A stretch of DNA of 64,000 nucleotides, from positions 1,248,001 to 1,312,000 of the forward strand of contig NZ_CP014264.1 in assembly GCF_001553685.1 (NCBI RefSeq). The letters are read 5' to 3'. Below are positions 20,301 through 29,602 of the stretch, piece after piece; the stretch's first letter is position 1; every line of letters starts with the position of its first letter. The stretch is from Streptococcus sp. oral taxon 431. Lineage in GTDB: Bacteria > Bacillota > Bacilli > Lactobacillales > Streptococcaceae. A program made the translations under genes and the position numbers. The notes beneath the pieces are model-generated. The model was given only the letters and a program-made list of their open reading frames with translations. It was not told where the DNA came from and did not search any database.

Positions 20301-20375
20301 CCCCAATTCATAACTTGAAAGGCTTAAAGCCAAAAGAGCTACTGAACCAAGTACATATTTTTTATTGATTTTCAT
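17307..20375 (-). CDS. Polyhistidine triad (Pht) protein, second copy
   Basis: A 1022-residue Pht-family surface protein. It shares about 150 N-terminal residues closely with the long Pht protein (signal sequence, DQGYVTSHGDHYHYYNGKVPYDAI, GGYVIKVDGKYYVYLKDAAHADNI). Triads: HGDHYH, HGNHFH, HGDHFH, HGNHFH, HGDHYH, HGDHFH, plus HIDHIH near residue 760. Two large internal duplications pair a TTDDGY..HGNHFH block with an ESDGLIFEPAQI..HGDHYH block. A Pro/Ser linker region precedes each. A long Asn/Lys/Glu linker (about 890-970) leads to a small C-terminal domain. The signal peptide lacks the lipobox Cys (LSLSS). It is single-gene with its own AdcR-type promoter. Confidence 0.85.
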   Translation of the reverse strand: MKINKKYVLGSVALLALSLSSYELGRYQAVQTSKESNRVSYIEGNQASAKTENLTPDEVSQREGINAEQIVVKITDQGYVTSHGDHYHYYNGKVPYDAIISEELLMKDPNYQLKDSDIVNEIKGGYVIKVDGKYYVYLKDAAHADNIRTKEEIKRQKQEHSSNHGGGSNDQAVVAARAQGRYTTDDGYIFNASDIIEDTGDAYIVPHGNHFHYIPKSDLSASELAAAQAFLSGKGGQLSTVEYRSSRGETRFSVRTSPSETSQNPATASESQNEDLASLLQELYALPLSQRHVESDGLVFDPAQITKRTANGVAVPHGDHFHFIPYSQMSALEEKLARNLPIGGQPVQSHTDNPKPSSTEKPSSTIKPNFNLNTPAPNRGTGGAYTTDDGYVFSPTDVIEDTGDAFVVPHGNHFHYIPKSDLSARELAAAQAYWNGKQGAHSSTSSSKPSSDNSKQAQPSLTETPNLTVTPTYHQNQGEDISTLLSELYAKPLSERHVESDGLIFEPAQITKRTANGVAVPHGDHYHFIPYSQMSALEEKIARMIPLKGQNGLNEIVTDIKPLASKEVVHKFLGQPIKAYGKGLDGKPYDTSDGYIFTKESIDSVDKSGVIAKHGDHFHYMGYGELEQFELDEVAKWIQETGKNPDSIISSVHSDEEERPKFDYKKVTNKISRNSKVGYIINEGGKDYFYSREELDLTQIAFSEQELMLKDKDNYRYDIVETEIKPRLAVDVSSLPMHAANTTYDTGTSFIIPHIDHIHVVPYSWLNSEQIATIKYVMKHPEVRPEVWSKPGHDDAGSVIANVTPLEKRAGMQNWQIIHSAEEVQRALKEGKFATPDGYIFDPKDVLAKETFVWEDKSFSIPRAGGGSLRSITKSDLSEVEWKEAQDLIAKRIKEKESKTETSTHPNKELKPDSNNTGNSDKNNTAVDKNEEQPKKNTGENETGTTNEIPSENKENAKEENDDDLPDYGLDKVTLNEHIEKLAKIAQIDPKFLIFQPDGVQFYNKNGELVMYDIKTLKQIKP

Positions 20376-20393
20376 CTTAATACACTTTCTATT

Positions 20394-20456
20394 TCATTTA
20401 TTCGTTAAAGAAGAACTACACTTTTTCCTAAAGAACTTCCTTAACCAGTTAAACAT
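20394..20456 (-). CDS. Possible 20-residue basic peptide in Pht leader
   Basis: An ATG immediately follows the stop of the 6-codon frame at 20457-20477 and opens 20 codons, starting MFNWLRKFF, with five basic residues in the first 12 or so, ending TGA. It contains the internal AdcR-type box 20441-20452. There is no ribosome site of its own; it could only be translated by coupling. It may be chance and has no recognised family. Confidence 0.15.
   Translation of the reverse strand: MFNWLRKFFRKKCSSSLTNK
20441..20452 (-). promoter_or_regulatory. AdcR-type box inside Pht leader
   Basis: TTAACCAGTTAA is a perfect TTAACNNGTTAA palindrome, 66 bp before the Pht start and about 115 bp downstream of the expected transcription start. 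Confidence 0.65.
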
Positions 20457-20477
20457 CTATTTAGAAAAATTACTCAC
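20457..20477 (-). other. 6-codon upstream frame with strong ribosome site
   Basis: GTG AGT AAT TTT TCT AAA TAG lies 8 nt after a near-perfect ribosome site GGAGGAG (complement 20486-20492). It is in frame with the downstream Pht gene, which itself has only a weak ribosome site (AAGTGTATTAAG). It may be a leader peptide or a scar of a lost gene start. Confidence 0.35.
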
Positions 20478-20548
20478 TTTTAAAACTCCTCCTTCTATTT
20501 TCTATTTATCAAACAAGATTTGAGCGAGTGAGTTAGTTCTCTATATAC

Positions 20549-20572
20549 TTAACCAGTTATTTAACTAGTTAA
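20549..20572 (-). promoter_or_regulatory. Tandem AdcR-type boxes at Pht promoter
   Basis: TTAACCAGTTAT (20549-20560) and TTAACTAGTTAA (20561-20572) abut each other, the second being a perfect palindrome. They cover the expected transcription start next to the -10 box. Confidence 0.8.
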
Positions 20573-20573
20573 T

Positions 20574-20602
20574 ATTTTACTCCTATCACATAAATCTGTC
20601 AA
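20574..20602 (-). promoter_or_regulatory. Promoter of second Pht gene
   Basis: TTGACA (complement 20597-20602), 17-bp spacer, TAAAAT (20574-20579). Almost the same architecture as the adcAII promoter. Confidence 0.75.
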
Positions 20603-20633
20603 GAATTTTTTTGACTTTCAGGTAAAATCTAGA

Positions 20634-20673
20634 TAAAAAGGATTTAGTCATGCTCTATGCAAAACTAAATCCC
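20634..20673 (-). terminator. Terminator after lacG
   Basis: GGATTTAGT pairs with ACTAAATCC and on the minus strand is followed by TTTTTATC. It ends the lactose operon just before the Pht promoter. Confidence 0.8.
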
Positions 20674-20721
20674 ATATTATGTATATTAGTAACGGTAAGC
20701 TATTTTTATTCTTTGATTAGC

Positions 20722-22269
<1,548 letters not shown>

Positions 22270-22284
22270 TTAACAAGTCGATTA

Positions 22285-22341
22285 GGAAAATCGCCATAGC
22301 GATTTCCGTTACGATAGGAGACTGTTTCACAGTCCCTATCG
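22285..22341 (-). other. Two intercistronic hairpins between lacE and lacG
   Basis: One hairpin (22312-22341, arms CGATAGG.GACTG and its complement) begins right at the lacE stop; a second (22285-22307, GGAAAATCGC/GCGATTTCC) follows. Neither has a T run, so they look like mRNA-stabilising or processing structures instead of terminators. Confidence 0.55.
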
Positions 22342-24033
22342 TTAATCGAATTGCGCTTGAACAAATGCAAGAGCACCTTTACCATCACGAGTCAACTTGA
22401 TGTATTGAGCTCCTTCAGTCTTAGCCAATTTGATTCCAAGTTTATCTGTTTCAGCCTTCATGTCCTCATAGTTTGAAGCTACTTGAGGAGCAAGGATAAC
22501 AAGGTCAAATTCTGGTAACATTTCACGGTGAGCACCATAGCCACCAGCTGCAGCTTTAACTGGCACCTTGTACTCAGCTGCTGCTTTGTTCAAGGCGTTG
22601 GCAAGAAGACCACTTGTTCCTCCACCCGCACAAAGAACGAGTACGTTGGTTTCTTCTGTAATTGTATTTTGTGCTGATTCTACTCCAGCTTTTTCAAGGA
22701 TAGCATCCGCTTTAGCAGTATTGAAGTTTGCGGCAACTTTTTCTTTTAATTCATCGTTGGCTTTACCAGAACGTTCTTCTTCAAGAATTTGTTCGTCATA
22801 AACTTTAAGGAATGGATAGTAGATTGCAATATCCACTACGATTAACAAGGCTGCAAGAGCAAATGACAAGAACTGGAAGTTTGTACCAAGAACAATACCT
22901 AGAGGTCCTGGTGTAGTCCATGGAAGGTTGGCAGTAAATGAGTTCATGCCGAGAGTTTCGATAAAGAACTTAAAGATCCATACGTTTGCAATAGGTGCGA
23001 AGATAAATGGAATAAAAAAGATTGGGTTCAAAACAAGTGGTGCACCAAACAAGATTGGTTCATTTACACCGAAGAATGTAGGAACTACTGAAGCACGTCC
23101 AATAGCACGATTTCGTTTCGACTTACACAACCACATAAACATGAATGGAACTACAAGAGTTGCTCCTGTACCACCCATAGTGACGATAAACATTTGTGTA
23201 CCAGATGTAAGGATCTTATCAGCATGCATACCTTGTTGAAGAAGGTTCAAGTTGACTTCGGCATTTGCATATGTAATCGCTGCAATGGCAGGTTCAACGA
23301 TAGATGGGCCGTGAATACCGACAAACCAGAAGAAGGCAAAAGCACCAAAGATAATTGTAATACCAAGATAACCGTCTGCTGCTGAGAAAAGAGGTGCAAA
23401 GAACTTACCGATTGATTCTGCAACGCTTGTACCAACAAATTGACGAGCGAGCAAGTCAAGAGCATAAAGAGAAACAACTGAAAGCGTAAACGGAATAACG
23501 TCTTTAAAGACTTGTGAGATATTCGGTGGAACTTCGTCAGGCATGCGAATAGTAACGTTGTTCTTAACACAAACCTTATAGATAGCTACAGTTACAAAAG
23601 CTGCCAGGAAGGCTGAAAGCAACCCTTTTGTTCCAAGGAATCCTGTCGCAAAGCCACCCTCGATTGGGTCAGCTGCTAACATCAGCAAACCAACAATAGC
23701 CGCCAGTAGCGTTGACATATAGTTGATTTGGTTGGTTTTCTCCATACTACGATTGACGGAGTCCGTTAAAGATTTAGCAGTGGTACCAGCTACCAAGACT
23801 GCTAGAATCCCCATAGAGTAGCTGTAAGGTTTCATCAAAAGTGCTACTACTTCATCAGACCATTTAAAGCCCCAAGAGTTTGGAACAAAAGCAATCAAGA
23901 TAAAAATACTTGAGAAGAGAATGACTGGCATTCCTGCGATAAATCCATCCCGAATAGCACGAAGATAGATATTTCGAGATAGTTTTTCAAAGAAAGGCTT
24001 CCCTTTCTCGATATAGGCAATTAACTTATTCAT
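22342..24033 (-). CDS. lacE: PTS lactose-specific EIICB component
   Basis: LacE is the membrane permease that imports and phosphorylates lactose. It has 563 residues. The EIIC domain (about 1-440) has several membrane segments and the [15 protein letters not shown] signature. The EIIB domain at the C-terminus has its phospho-Cys in [11 protein letters not shown] (about residue 470). The ATG overlaps the lacF stop (TAATG). Confidence 0.95.
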   Translation of the reverse strand: MNKLIAYIEKGKPFFEKLSRNIYLRAIRDGFIAGMPVILFSSIFILIAFVPNSWGFKWSDEVVALLMKPYSYSMGILAVLVAGTTAKSLTDSVNRSMEKTNQINYMSTLLAAIVGLLMLAADPIEGGFATGFLGTKGLLSAFLAAFVTVAIYKVCVKNNVTIRMPDEVPPNISQVFKDVIPFTLSVVSLYALDLLARQFVGTSVAESIGKFFAPLFSAADGYLGITIIFGAFAFFWFVGIHGPSIVEPAIAAITYANAEVNLNLLQQGMHADKILTSGTQMFIVTMGGTGATLVVPFMFMWLCKSKRNRAIGRASVVPTFFGVNEPILFGAPLVLNPIFFIPFIFAPIANVWIFKFFIETLGMNSFTANLPWTTPGPLGIVLGTNFQFLSFALAALLIVVDIAIYYPFLKVYDEQILEEERSGKANDELKEKVAANFNTAKADAILEKAGVESAQNTITEETNVLVLCAGGGTSGLLANALNKAAAEYKVPVKAAAGGYGAHREMLPEFDLVILAPQVASNYEDMKAETDKLGIKLAKTEGAQYIKLTRDGKGALAFVQAQFD

Positions 24034-24350
24034 TATTTAGCTCCTCTTTTATAAAGTTCAATTAAATGATGCACCAAATCTTTTAGCAAAATTGTTGTCA
24101 TCAGGTGATCTTGTCCGTGCATCATTGTGATGCTGTATGGAATTTCTTCCCCTGCAGCTTCTTGAGCAAGCATAGATGTTTGCGCTTTGTGAGCTTCCGC
24201 AATGCAACCTGCTGCTTCTTCAACAAGAGCTTCTGCTTTCGCAAAATCACCAGCTTCAGCAGCCTTCAAAGCTTCCAATAATTTTGAACGAGCATCACCT
24301 GCATAGGCAACGATTTCAAAACCTAACAATGTTACTTCTTCTCTATTCAT
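24033..24350 (-). CDS. lacF: PTS lactose-specific EIIA component
   Basis: LacF (105 residues) carries phosphate from HPr to LacE. His78 in MMHGQDH is the expected phosphorylation site. Helical EIIA-Lac trimers are the family norm. The gene lies 35 bp after lacT and overlaps lacE by one base. Confidence 0.95.
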   Translation of the reverse strand: MNREEVTLLGFEIVAYAGDARSKLLEALKAAEAGDFAKAEALVEEAAGCIAEAHKAQTSMLAQEAAGEEIPYSITMMHGQDHLMTTILLKDLVHHLIELYKRGAK

Positions 24351-24385
24351 GATAGAATTCTCCTTATATATTTTTTAGTAAAGCG

Positions 24386-25222
24386 TTATGACAATAAACG
24401 TTGGATGTGTAGAACAAGATAAACTCGTTCACTCTTGTAGAGGTCAAGACTAGTTTCCTGAGCAATGACCTCATAAATTTTACTACCAATCTCGAATGCT
24501 TCTGGATAGGTATTCTTTATATGTTCTTCCATATCGAGCAAGGATTGATTATCATTGCGACTACGATCCAGATAATCCAAAAAATAATTTAGATGAATCA
24601 TAAAGCGGTCGTAGAAATTATTATTTTCAGGTGTTCGCTGGATTTTATAACTCTTCAAAACGCTTTCGACTCTCTTTAAAATTTCCTTTCTCTTATCAAT
24701 TGACTCAACAACTTCGACTTCATTCTCACCTTCGGCGTTTATGAAATGATAAGCAATACGAATGATTTCGTCTTCAGGAAAATTTTCTGTCAGTTTTTGA
24801 CGATAAATTTCAAAAGCTTCTTGTGCAATTTGAAACGCGATAGGATATTTTGCAGAAATATCAGGCAAATTACTATCCTTATAGCGTCCTTGGCTAATAG
24901 CCTGATAAGAACAATAGATATGGTCTGTCAGAGTGACGTATAGATACTCTTGGACAGGATATTGATATTTTTTAGAAAGATTATCAATAATCTCATAAGT
25001 GACCGTAATAAAATCAAGCGGTACATCCTTGAGAAGAGCCATAAAGTTTTCTCGCGACTCTTCTGTTTTCATCCGAAAAACTTTTTCAATCTGATCCTCA
25101 GAAATCAAATCTCCCTTCTTCTTACCGAACGAAATACCCTTACCAATTACGATCAACTCCTCTCCCTTGCTATTCCGCACGAGAGAAACATTGTTATTCA
25201 TTGGATTTAATATCCGATACAT
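24386..25222 (-). CDS. lacT: Transcription antiterminator LacT (BglG family)
   Basis: LacT (278 residues) binds the RAT RNA upstream of its own gene to prevent termination, and so turns on lacTFEG. The N-terminal CAT RNA-binding domain (about 1-60, RILNPMNNNVSLV, VIGKGISFGKKKGD) is followed by two PRD domains with conserved histidines (TDHIYCS, RIAYHFINAEGE, MIHLNYFLDYLDR, VLHIQRLL), the targets of PTS phosphorylation. It is preceded by a RAT-like site and terminator. Confidence 0.93.
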   Translation of the reverse strand: MYRILNPMNNNVSLVRNSKGEELIVIGKGISFGKKKGDLISEDQIEKVFRMKTEESRENFMALLKDVPLDFITVTYEIIDNLSKKYQYPVQEYLYVTLTDHIYCSYQAISQGRYKDSNLPDISAKYPIAFQIAQEAFEIYRQKLTENFPEDEIIRIAYHFINAEGENEVEVVESIDKRKEILKRVESVLKSYKIQRTPENNNFYDRFMIHLNYFLDYLDRSRNDNQSLLDMEEHIKNTYPEAFEIGSKIYEVIAQETSLDLYKSERVYLVLHIQRLLS

Positions 25223-25261
25223 GGCAACCTCCTTGCCCTATTATTTAAGTTTTGTGAGCAT

Positions 25262-25314
25262 AAAAAATGACCACAAATGAACTCAAAAAATATACATCTG
25301 AGTCATCTGTGATC
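25262..25314 (-). terminator. Conditional terminator in lacT leader
   Basis: GATCACAGATGACTC pairs with GAGTTCATTTGTGGTC and is followed by TTTTTTATG. The start of the upstream arm overlaps the RAT element, so LacT binding would exclude the terminator. Confidence 0.8.
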
Positions 25315-25340
25315 ATGCCTAATATTACTTAGTAACACTC
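25311..25340 (-). promoter_or_regulatory. RAT element for LacT
   Basis: A 30-nt RNA site (GAGTGTTACTAAG then TAATATTAGGCATGATC on minus) resembles known BglG/LicT-type RAT sequences. It overlaps the first arm of the terminator by 4 nt. Confidence 0.75.
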
Positions 25341-25363
25341 ACTTTGTATTAACTTGTGACTTA

Positions 25364-25400
25364 AGTATAGCACAAGATTTTTATTTTGTAAACCTTTACA
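25364..25400 (-). promoter_or_regulatory. lacT promoter with cre-like palindrome
   Basis: TTTACA (complement 25387-25392), 17 bp, TATACT (25364-25369). The -35 lies in the palindrome TGTAAACCTTTACA (25387-25400), which resembles a cre site but lacks the central CG, so CcpA binding is uncertain. Confidence 0.65.
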
Positions 25401-25457
25401 TACAACTTTTTTTAAAAGTTTTTTTGCTAGGGTTTTAGGACATAAAAGGGGGAAAAT

Positions 25458-26438
25458 TTAGACACGTTCAGTCCATGAAGTAGCTGTTGTTTGAAGTACT
25501 TTATTGAGTTCATCAATGTTTTCAAAACCAGTTGTACGAAGCCATTCGCGAGCTGCTGCTTCACCTTCTTTGATATAAGGTTCAACTGAACCCGCCCAAG
25601 TAGCACGACCACAAAGTACACCGTTGAAACGAGCACCTGAATCATGAGCAAAGACAAGTGTTTCTTGGAAGAGTTTAGCGGATACACCTGCACTCAAGTA
25701 GATGTATGGAAGGTTAGTTGCTTCGTCTTGAGCTTTGAAGAAAGCAGCTGCTTCTTCACGGCTGTAAACGACTTCTCCATCACCAAATCCTTCAACATAT
25801 TTCACGTTTACTGGAACTTCAACTTTCAATACGTCGATGTTGAAACGTGGATCAGAGAATACTTTCATAGCTTCGATAACTTTACGAGGTTTTACTTTCG
25901 CATATTCTACAGAACCTGCATCAGCAATCTTTTCATCATAAGCCAAGATTTCCAAGAAGAAAGGAATATCTTCGGCAACACATTCAGAACCAACACGTTC
26001 GATGTAAGCTTGTTTTTGTTGGTTCAATTCATCTGAACTATCTACATCGTAGTAAAGCAAGAATTTAACTGCATCTGCACCTTGTTCTTTGATACGTTTT
26101 GCAGACCAAACATCTAAACAGTCAGGCAAACGTTTTGTACTTGAAGTATCATATCCTGTTTTTTCATATGCAAGAAGAAGACCAGCTTCTTTATCCAAAG
26201 CTTTTGTTGCAGGAAGTCCGTATTCAGGGTCAAGAAGCATAGATGAAGCGTATTTTGTCAATTCATCCGCTACCAAGACTTTAAGTTCTTCCATTTGAGC
26301 TACTGTTGGCTCTTCTGTTTGGTATTGAGCCATAAGGCGTTTCAAAGCACCACGTTGGTCAAAAGCAAGAGCTGAGATGATACCATTCTCATTAGAGAGT
26401 TTTTGCATACAAGCGCGTTTATTTTCTGTTAAAACCAT
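25458..26438 (-). CDS. lacD: Tagatose-1,6-bisphosphate aldolase
   Basis: LacD cleaves tagatose-1,6-bisphosphate to DHAP and glyceraldehyde-3-phosphate, the last step of the tagatose pathway. It is the class I enzyme, 326 residues. The segment [18 protein letters not shown] contains the expected Schiff-base Lys (about residue 205). The N-terminal [19 protein letters not shown] is a family signature. It lies one base after lacC, whose last codons carry its ribosome site. Confidence 0.95.
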   Translation of the reverse strand: MVLTENKRACMQKLSNENGIISALAFDQRGALKRLMAQYQTEEPTVAQMEELKVLVADELTKYASSMLLDPEYGLPATKALDKEAGLLLAYEKTGYDTSSTKRLPDCLDVWSAKRIKEQGADAVKFLLYYDVDSSDELNQQKQAYIERVGSECVAEDIPFFLEILAYDEKIADAGSVEYAKVKPRKVIEAMKVFSDPRFNIDVLKVEVPVNVKYVEGFGDGEVVYSREEAAAFFKAQDEATNLPYIYLSAGVSAKLFQETLVFAHDSGARFNGVLCGRATWAGSVEPYIKEGEAAAREWLRTTGFENIDELNKVLQTTATSWTERV

Positions 26439-26439
26439 T

Positions 26440-27369
26440 TTATACCTCTTTCACTACTAGTTGGTCATATAGGCCTTGATAGTTTACCATATTGACATGA
26501 CCAGTTATTTTTTCTTGAGCATTTAGCATACCAAGGACATTAGCCTTAGTCAGCAATTCTTGATCAGTTTCTTTATGGAACAATCCTGAAGCAATACCTG
26601 CAACGGTTGAATCACCTGACCCAACTGGGTTTACAACTTGTATTCTTGGAATATCCACTTTATAGAAAGTGTCCCCGTGTTTTGCAAAGGCACCATTAGC
26701 ACCTAAGGAAACGATGATCCACTCAACTCCTTCAAATAGGGGCTCTTGAAGAACCTCTTTTAATTCATCCAAGTCTTTAGAAATTTCTCTACCCAAAAGT
26801 TGAGACAATTCTTCATTATTTGGTTTGATAACCGTTGGTTTATGTGGAGATTCAAGAACCGCCTGAAGTGCAGCTCCTGAACAGTCCAAGACAACAGGTT
26901 TACCAGCTTGGTTAGCAAGTTCAACTAGACTAGCATAATAGTCAACAGGAAGTCCTGCTGGTAGACTACCTGAAATGACTACTACCTCTACAGTCTCTAA
27001 AAGTTCCTTGAAATGAGCCAAGAAATCTTGACCTTCTTGTTCTTGAACTTTAGGACCTTTTTCTAGGATTTCTGTTTGATTTTCTCCATGTAGAATTGCG
27101 ATACAGTTACGGGTTTCACCTTGAATAGAGAAGAAACGTTTGCTTACTTTATCATCAATATTTTCTACTAAAAAATCACCAAGTTTACCACCAACAAGTC
27201 CTGTTGCGACTACAGAATCACCAAATTCTGATAGAACTCGTGTAACATTGAGACCTTTACCACCCGCTGTTTTCGTAACATCGACAACACGGTTGACAGT
27301 GTCAATTTTCAATTCATCCAAAGGATAGGAAATATCAATGGATGGGTTCATTGTGACTGTTAAAATCAT
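26440..27369 (-). CDS. lacC: Tagatose-6-phosphate kinase
   Basis: LacC phosphorylates tagatose-6-phosphate to the bisphosphate. It is a PfkB-family kinase of 309 residues. The N-terminal [14 protein letters not shown] and the C-terminal [17 protein letters not shown] (catalytic Asp about 254) are the two PfkB signatures. Fructose-1-phosphate kinase is the near relative, but the lacBCD context settles the call. Confidence 0.95.
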   Translation of the reverse strand: MILTVTMNPSIDISYPLDELKIDTVNRVVDVTKTAGGKGLNVTRVLSEFGDSVVATGLVGGKLGDFLVENIDDKVSKRFFSIQGETRNCIAILHGENQTEILEKGPKVQEQEGQDFLAHFKELLETVEVVVISGSLPAGLPVDYYASLVELANQAGKPVVLDCSGAALQAVLESPHKPTVIKPNNEELSQLLGREISKDLDELKEVLQEPLFEGVEWIIVSLGANGAFAKHGDTFYKVDIPRIQVVNPVGSGDSTVAGIASGLFHKETDQELLTKANVLGMLNAQEKITGHVNMVNYQGLYDQLVVKEV

Positions 27370-27379
27370 AAGTCACCTC

Positions 27380-27895
27380 TTAGTCGTGGTATTCACCGCG
27401 ATCCCATTTTTCAAGGAACTCTGTAAAGAAGTTGGCATCTGTTTGATGATCGTTATGAGTTTCAACGTGTTGGATTTTAGCGATCAATTTTTTATTTTCT
27501 TCAGATGGTTTGTATTCAGCGTTGATGAAAGCTTCAATGATATCGCACATAAGCAATTCACCAGTGATTTTACCACCAAATCCGATAACGTTGGCATTCA
27601 ATTGTTCTTTAGCGTAAAGAGCTGTTGTCATATCACGAACCAAAGCAGAACGAACACCAGGAACCTTGTTAACAGCATTATTGATACCTACACCAGTACC
27701 ACAGATACATACACCAAGATCAGCTTGGCCACTAACTACTGCTTCACCAACTTTTTTACCAAAGATTGGATAGTGGGTACGAGCGTGGTCATAAGTACCA
27801 AAGTCGATAACTTCATGTCCTTTTGATTTCAAAAATTCTGAAACAGCCATTTTTTCATTTGTTACGATGTGGTCACATCCGATTGCAATTCTCAT
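27380..27895 (-). CDS. lacB: Galactose-6-phosphate isomerase subunit LacB
   Basis: LacB (171 residues) forms with LacA the isomerase converting galactose-6-phosphate to tagatose-6-phosphate. It has the RpiB fold: IGCDH at the start, catalytic Cys65 in [16 protein letters not shown] and a TDANFF tail. The gene lies 10 bp before lacC and 29 bp after lacA. Confidence 0.96.
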   Translation of the reverse strand: MRIAIGCDHIVTNEKMAVSEFLKSKGHEVIDFGTYDHARTHYPIFGKKVGEAVVSGQADLGVCICGTGVGINNAVNKVPGVRSALVRDMTTALYAKEQLNANVIGFGGKITGELLMCDIIEAFINAEYKPSEENKKLIAKIQHVETHNDHQTDANFFTEFLEKWDRGEYHD

Positions 27896-27924
27896 TTTAT
27901 CTTACCTTTCTTTCAATATCAAAA

Positions 27925-28350
27925 TTAGCACATTTTGTTCAACATGTCGACACGGATTTGGTGACGACCGCCGTCGTACTTACCGTTTACAAAGCCTTTA
28001 GCGATGTTCTTAGCCAATTCGTCACCAACGAGTTGAGCACCCATAGTAATCATACGTGAGTTGTTGTGACCACGAGTCATATAAGCTGAACGTTCGTCAG
28101 ATACTTCTGCAGCAACCATTCCTTTGATTTTAGTTGCAACCATAAATGGACCTGCACCATAAGCATCAATGACAATACCAAGGTTTTGTTCTTCTTTTTT
28201 AACTTCTTCAGCAACAGCAAGAGTTACATCAACGAAGTCTTGACCTTCAGCTGTAACATCCACAACGTGGAAGTTTTCTTTTTCCAAGAAATCTTTAACG
28301 ACTTCTTTCAATCTCAAACCTGCAGCATCTGCACCAATAACAATAGACAT
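27925..28350 (-). CDS. lacA: Galactose-6-phosphate isomerase subunit LacA
   Basis: LacA (141 residues) is the partner of LacB. It has the RpiB-like [18 protein letters not shown] start and the [15 protein letters not shown] segment. It lacks the catalytic Cys of LacB, as is usual. It is the first gene of lacABCD and has a 200-nt leader. An AAGGAG ribosome site precedes the ATG. Confidence 0.95.
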   Translation of the reverse strand: MSIVIGADAAGLRLKEVVKDFLEKENFHVVDVTAEGQDFVDVTLAVAEEVKKEEQNLGIVIDAYGAGPFMVATKIKGMVAAEVSDERSAYMTRGHNNSRMITMGAQLVGDELAKNIAKGFVNGKYDGGRHQIRVDMLNKMC

Positions 28351-28550
28351 ATTGTATACTCCTTTTTTATATAGACCAGTAAAAATATTTTGGTTATGGA
28401 AAGAAAATGACCATCACCAAGTAGTTACTAGTAGTTTTGTTGACTATTTTAGTTTAAGAATGATTTATCTAATCACTCTTTGTAACTTCTCCTTGGAGAA
28501 ATTGGAAGAATAACTTGTTAAAACAAACACAAATTGTTCTTTCTAAACAT

Positions 28551-28579
28551 AATATACTACTATTGTTTAAAAAAGTCAA
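28551..28579 (-). promoter_or_regulatory. lacABCD promoter with TGTTTG-type motifs
   Basis: TTGACT (complement 28574-28579), 17 bp, TATATT (28551-28556). CAAACA/TGTTTG motifs repeat on both sides (AAACAAACATAAAC upstream; TATGTTTAG and GTGTTTGTTTT downstream), as expected for a DeoR-family regulator such as LacR. Regulator binding is inferred. Confidence 0.65.
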
Positions 28580-28606
28580 CAGTTTATGTTTGTTTTTGTT
28601 TATTTT

Positions 28607-29500
28607 TTAGAAAATTTCTATATCAAAACCAATTTGATCACTTTGACCTGGATTTAAGATTCGAACATTTTTCTTATCTTCTAGATGATCGCCCTCTTCG
28701 AGTGAAGTTGACAAACCTGACCAAGGTTCCAGAGCAAGGAAGGGACCTTTATTAAGCGTTGACCAAACGATGAGGTTTGGAAACTCTTTAAAGTCTAGTT
28801 TTAATCCCTTATCATGCTTACGTGACCGTAAGGAAACAGAGCGAGAGGCTAACTCATCTAAAGTCACAGCATCATAGCTAAAGAAATCATAGTTTAGATC
28901 CAATTCTTTTTGATCTTTTAACCAGCTACTTTTATCTTGAAAATCTAACATCCCTGTTTCTGGGAATGGTTTTGGAACCGTGCAAGTTTCAGATTTTTCA
29001 AACTCAAGATAGTAATCTTCATAGGCTTCATCATCAAATAAAGGACAGTTAAAGCCTGGATGTCCACCAATAAAATATGGCATTTTCTTATCTGTTTCTT
29101 TATTGGTAACTTGATACTGTGTTCGAATAGTCTTTCCAGTAACTGTATAAGTTATTTCTAGTCGAAAATGATAGGGATAATTCTCATACATGTCTTGGTC
29201 ATCTTCGATAGCAAAGGTGACAGAATTCTCTGTTTGTTCTACTAATTCAAATTCTTTTTTTCGAACCAAACCATGACGCGGAATTTTTCCTGCTACTTGA
29301 CTACCATCTTCTTGATCATACAAGACAGTATCATTTCTAACGGATCCACAAATTGGAAATAGAACCGGTGCTTGTCCACTCCAGTAAGTTGGATCTCCTT
29401 GCCACAAATACTCAATTCCATCTTTGTCTTTTATTGAAGAAAGTGCACCACCAAAAGTTTGAAACTGTACACTTAACTGTTCTGTTTTTAATTCAATCAT
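28607..29500 (-). CDS. Aldose 1-epimerase-like protein (LacX/GalM type)
   Basis: A 297-residue mutarotase-fold protein that would interconvert alpha and beta anomers of hexoses or their phosphates. It has FPICGSVRN, the GGHPGFNCPL segment with the catalytic His, and DYYLEFEKSE. The start at 29498-29500 follows GGAGG; the longer frame adds codons upstream. It lies between the galactose PTS and lacABCD and probably supplies the right anomer. Short LacX-type proteins are common in lac clusters. Confidence 0.85.
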   Translation of the reverse strand: MIELKTEQLSVQFQTFGGALSSIKDKDGIEYLWQGDPTYWSGQAPVLFPICGSVRNDTVLYDQEDGSQVAGKIPRHGLVRKKEFELVEQTENSVTFAIEDDQDMYENYPYHFRLEITYTVTGKTIRTQYQVTNKETDKKMPYFIGGHPGFNCPLFDDEAYEDYYLEFEKSETCTVPKPFPETGMLDFQDKSSWLKDQKELDLNYDFFSYDAVTLDELASRSVSLRSRKHDKGLKLDFKEFPNLIVWSTLNKGPFLALEPWSGLSTSLEEGDHLEDKKNVRILNPGQSDQIGFDIEIF

Positions 29501-29524
29501 TAGAATTACCTCCATTTATTTAGG

Positions 29525-29578
29525 CCTAAAAAAACTAGGCTGTCGACTCCAGATTTGGAAACTGACAACCTAGTTTTT
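29525..29578 (-). terminator. Terminator after galactitol-type EIIC
   Basis: AAACTAGGTTGTC pairs with GACAGCCTAGTTT with a 20-nt loop, followed by TTTTTT on minus. No promoter is visible between it and the galM-like start at 29500, so the epimerase may depend on read-through. Confidence 0.75.
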
Positions 29579-29602
29579 ACAATTTACATTTTTAGGAGCG
29601 AA

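Noticed and set aside
20394..20477. Small frames in the Pht leader as true peptide genes
   Set aside because: Only the first has a ribosome site and both are very short; reported as a finding with low confidence rather than as a firm gene.
25401..25457. Terminator after lacD
   Set aside because: AACTTTT/AAAAGTT is A/T only and weak; not listed as a terminator.
27338..27826. A 162-codon plus-strand frame opposite lacB
   Set aside because: It is opposite lacB, has no start signals, and its Phe/Ile/Ser-rich content follows from reverse reading.
28351..28550. Riboswitch in the 200-nt lacA leader
   Set aside because: Only a small TTTCTCCAAGGAGAA hairpin is seen; no known riboswitch core could be recognised.
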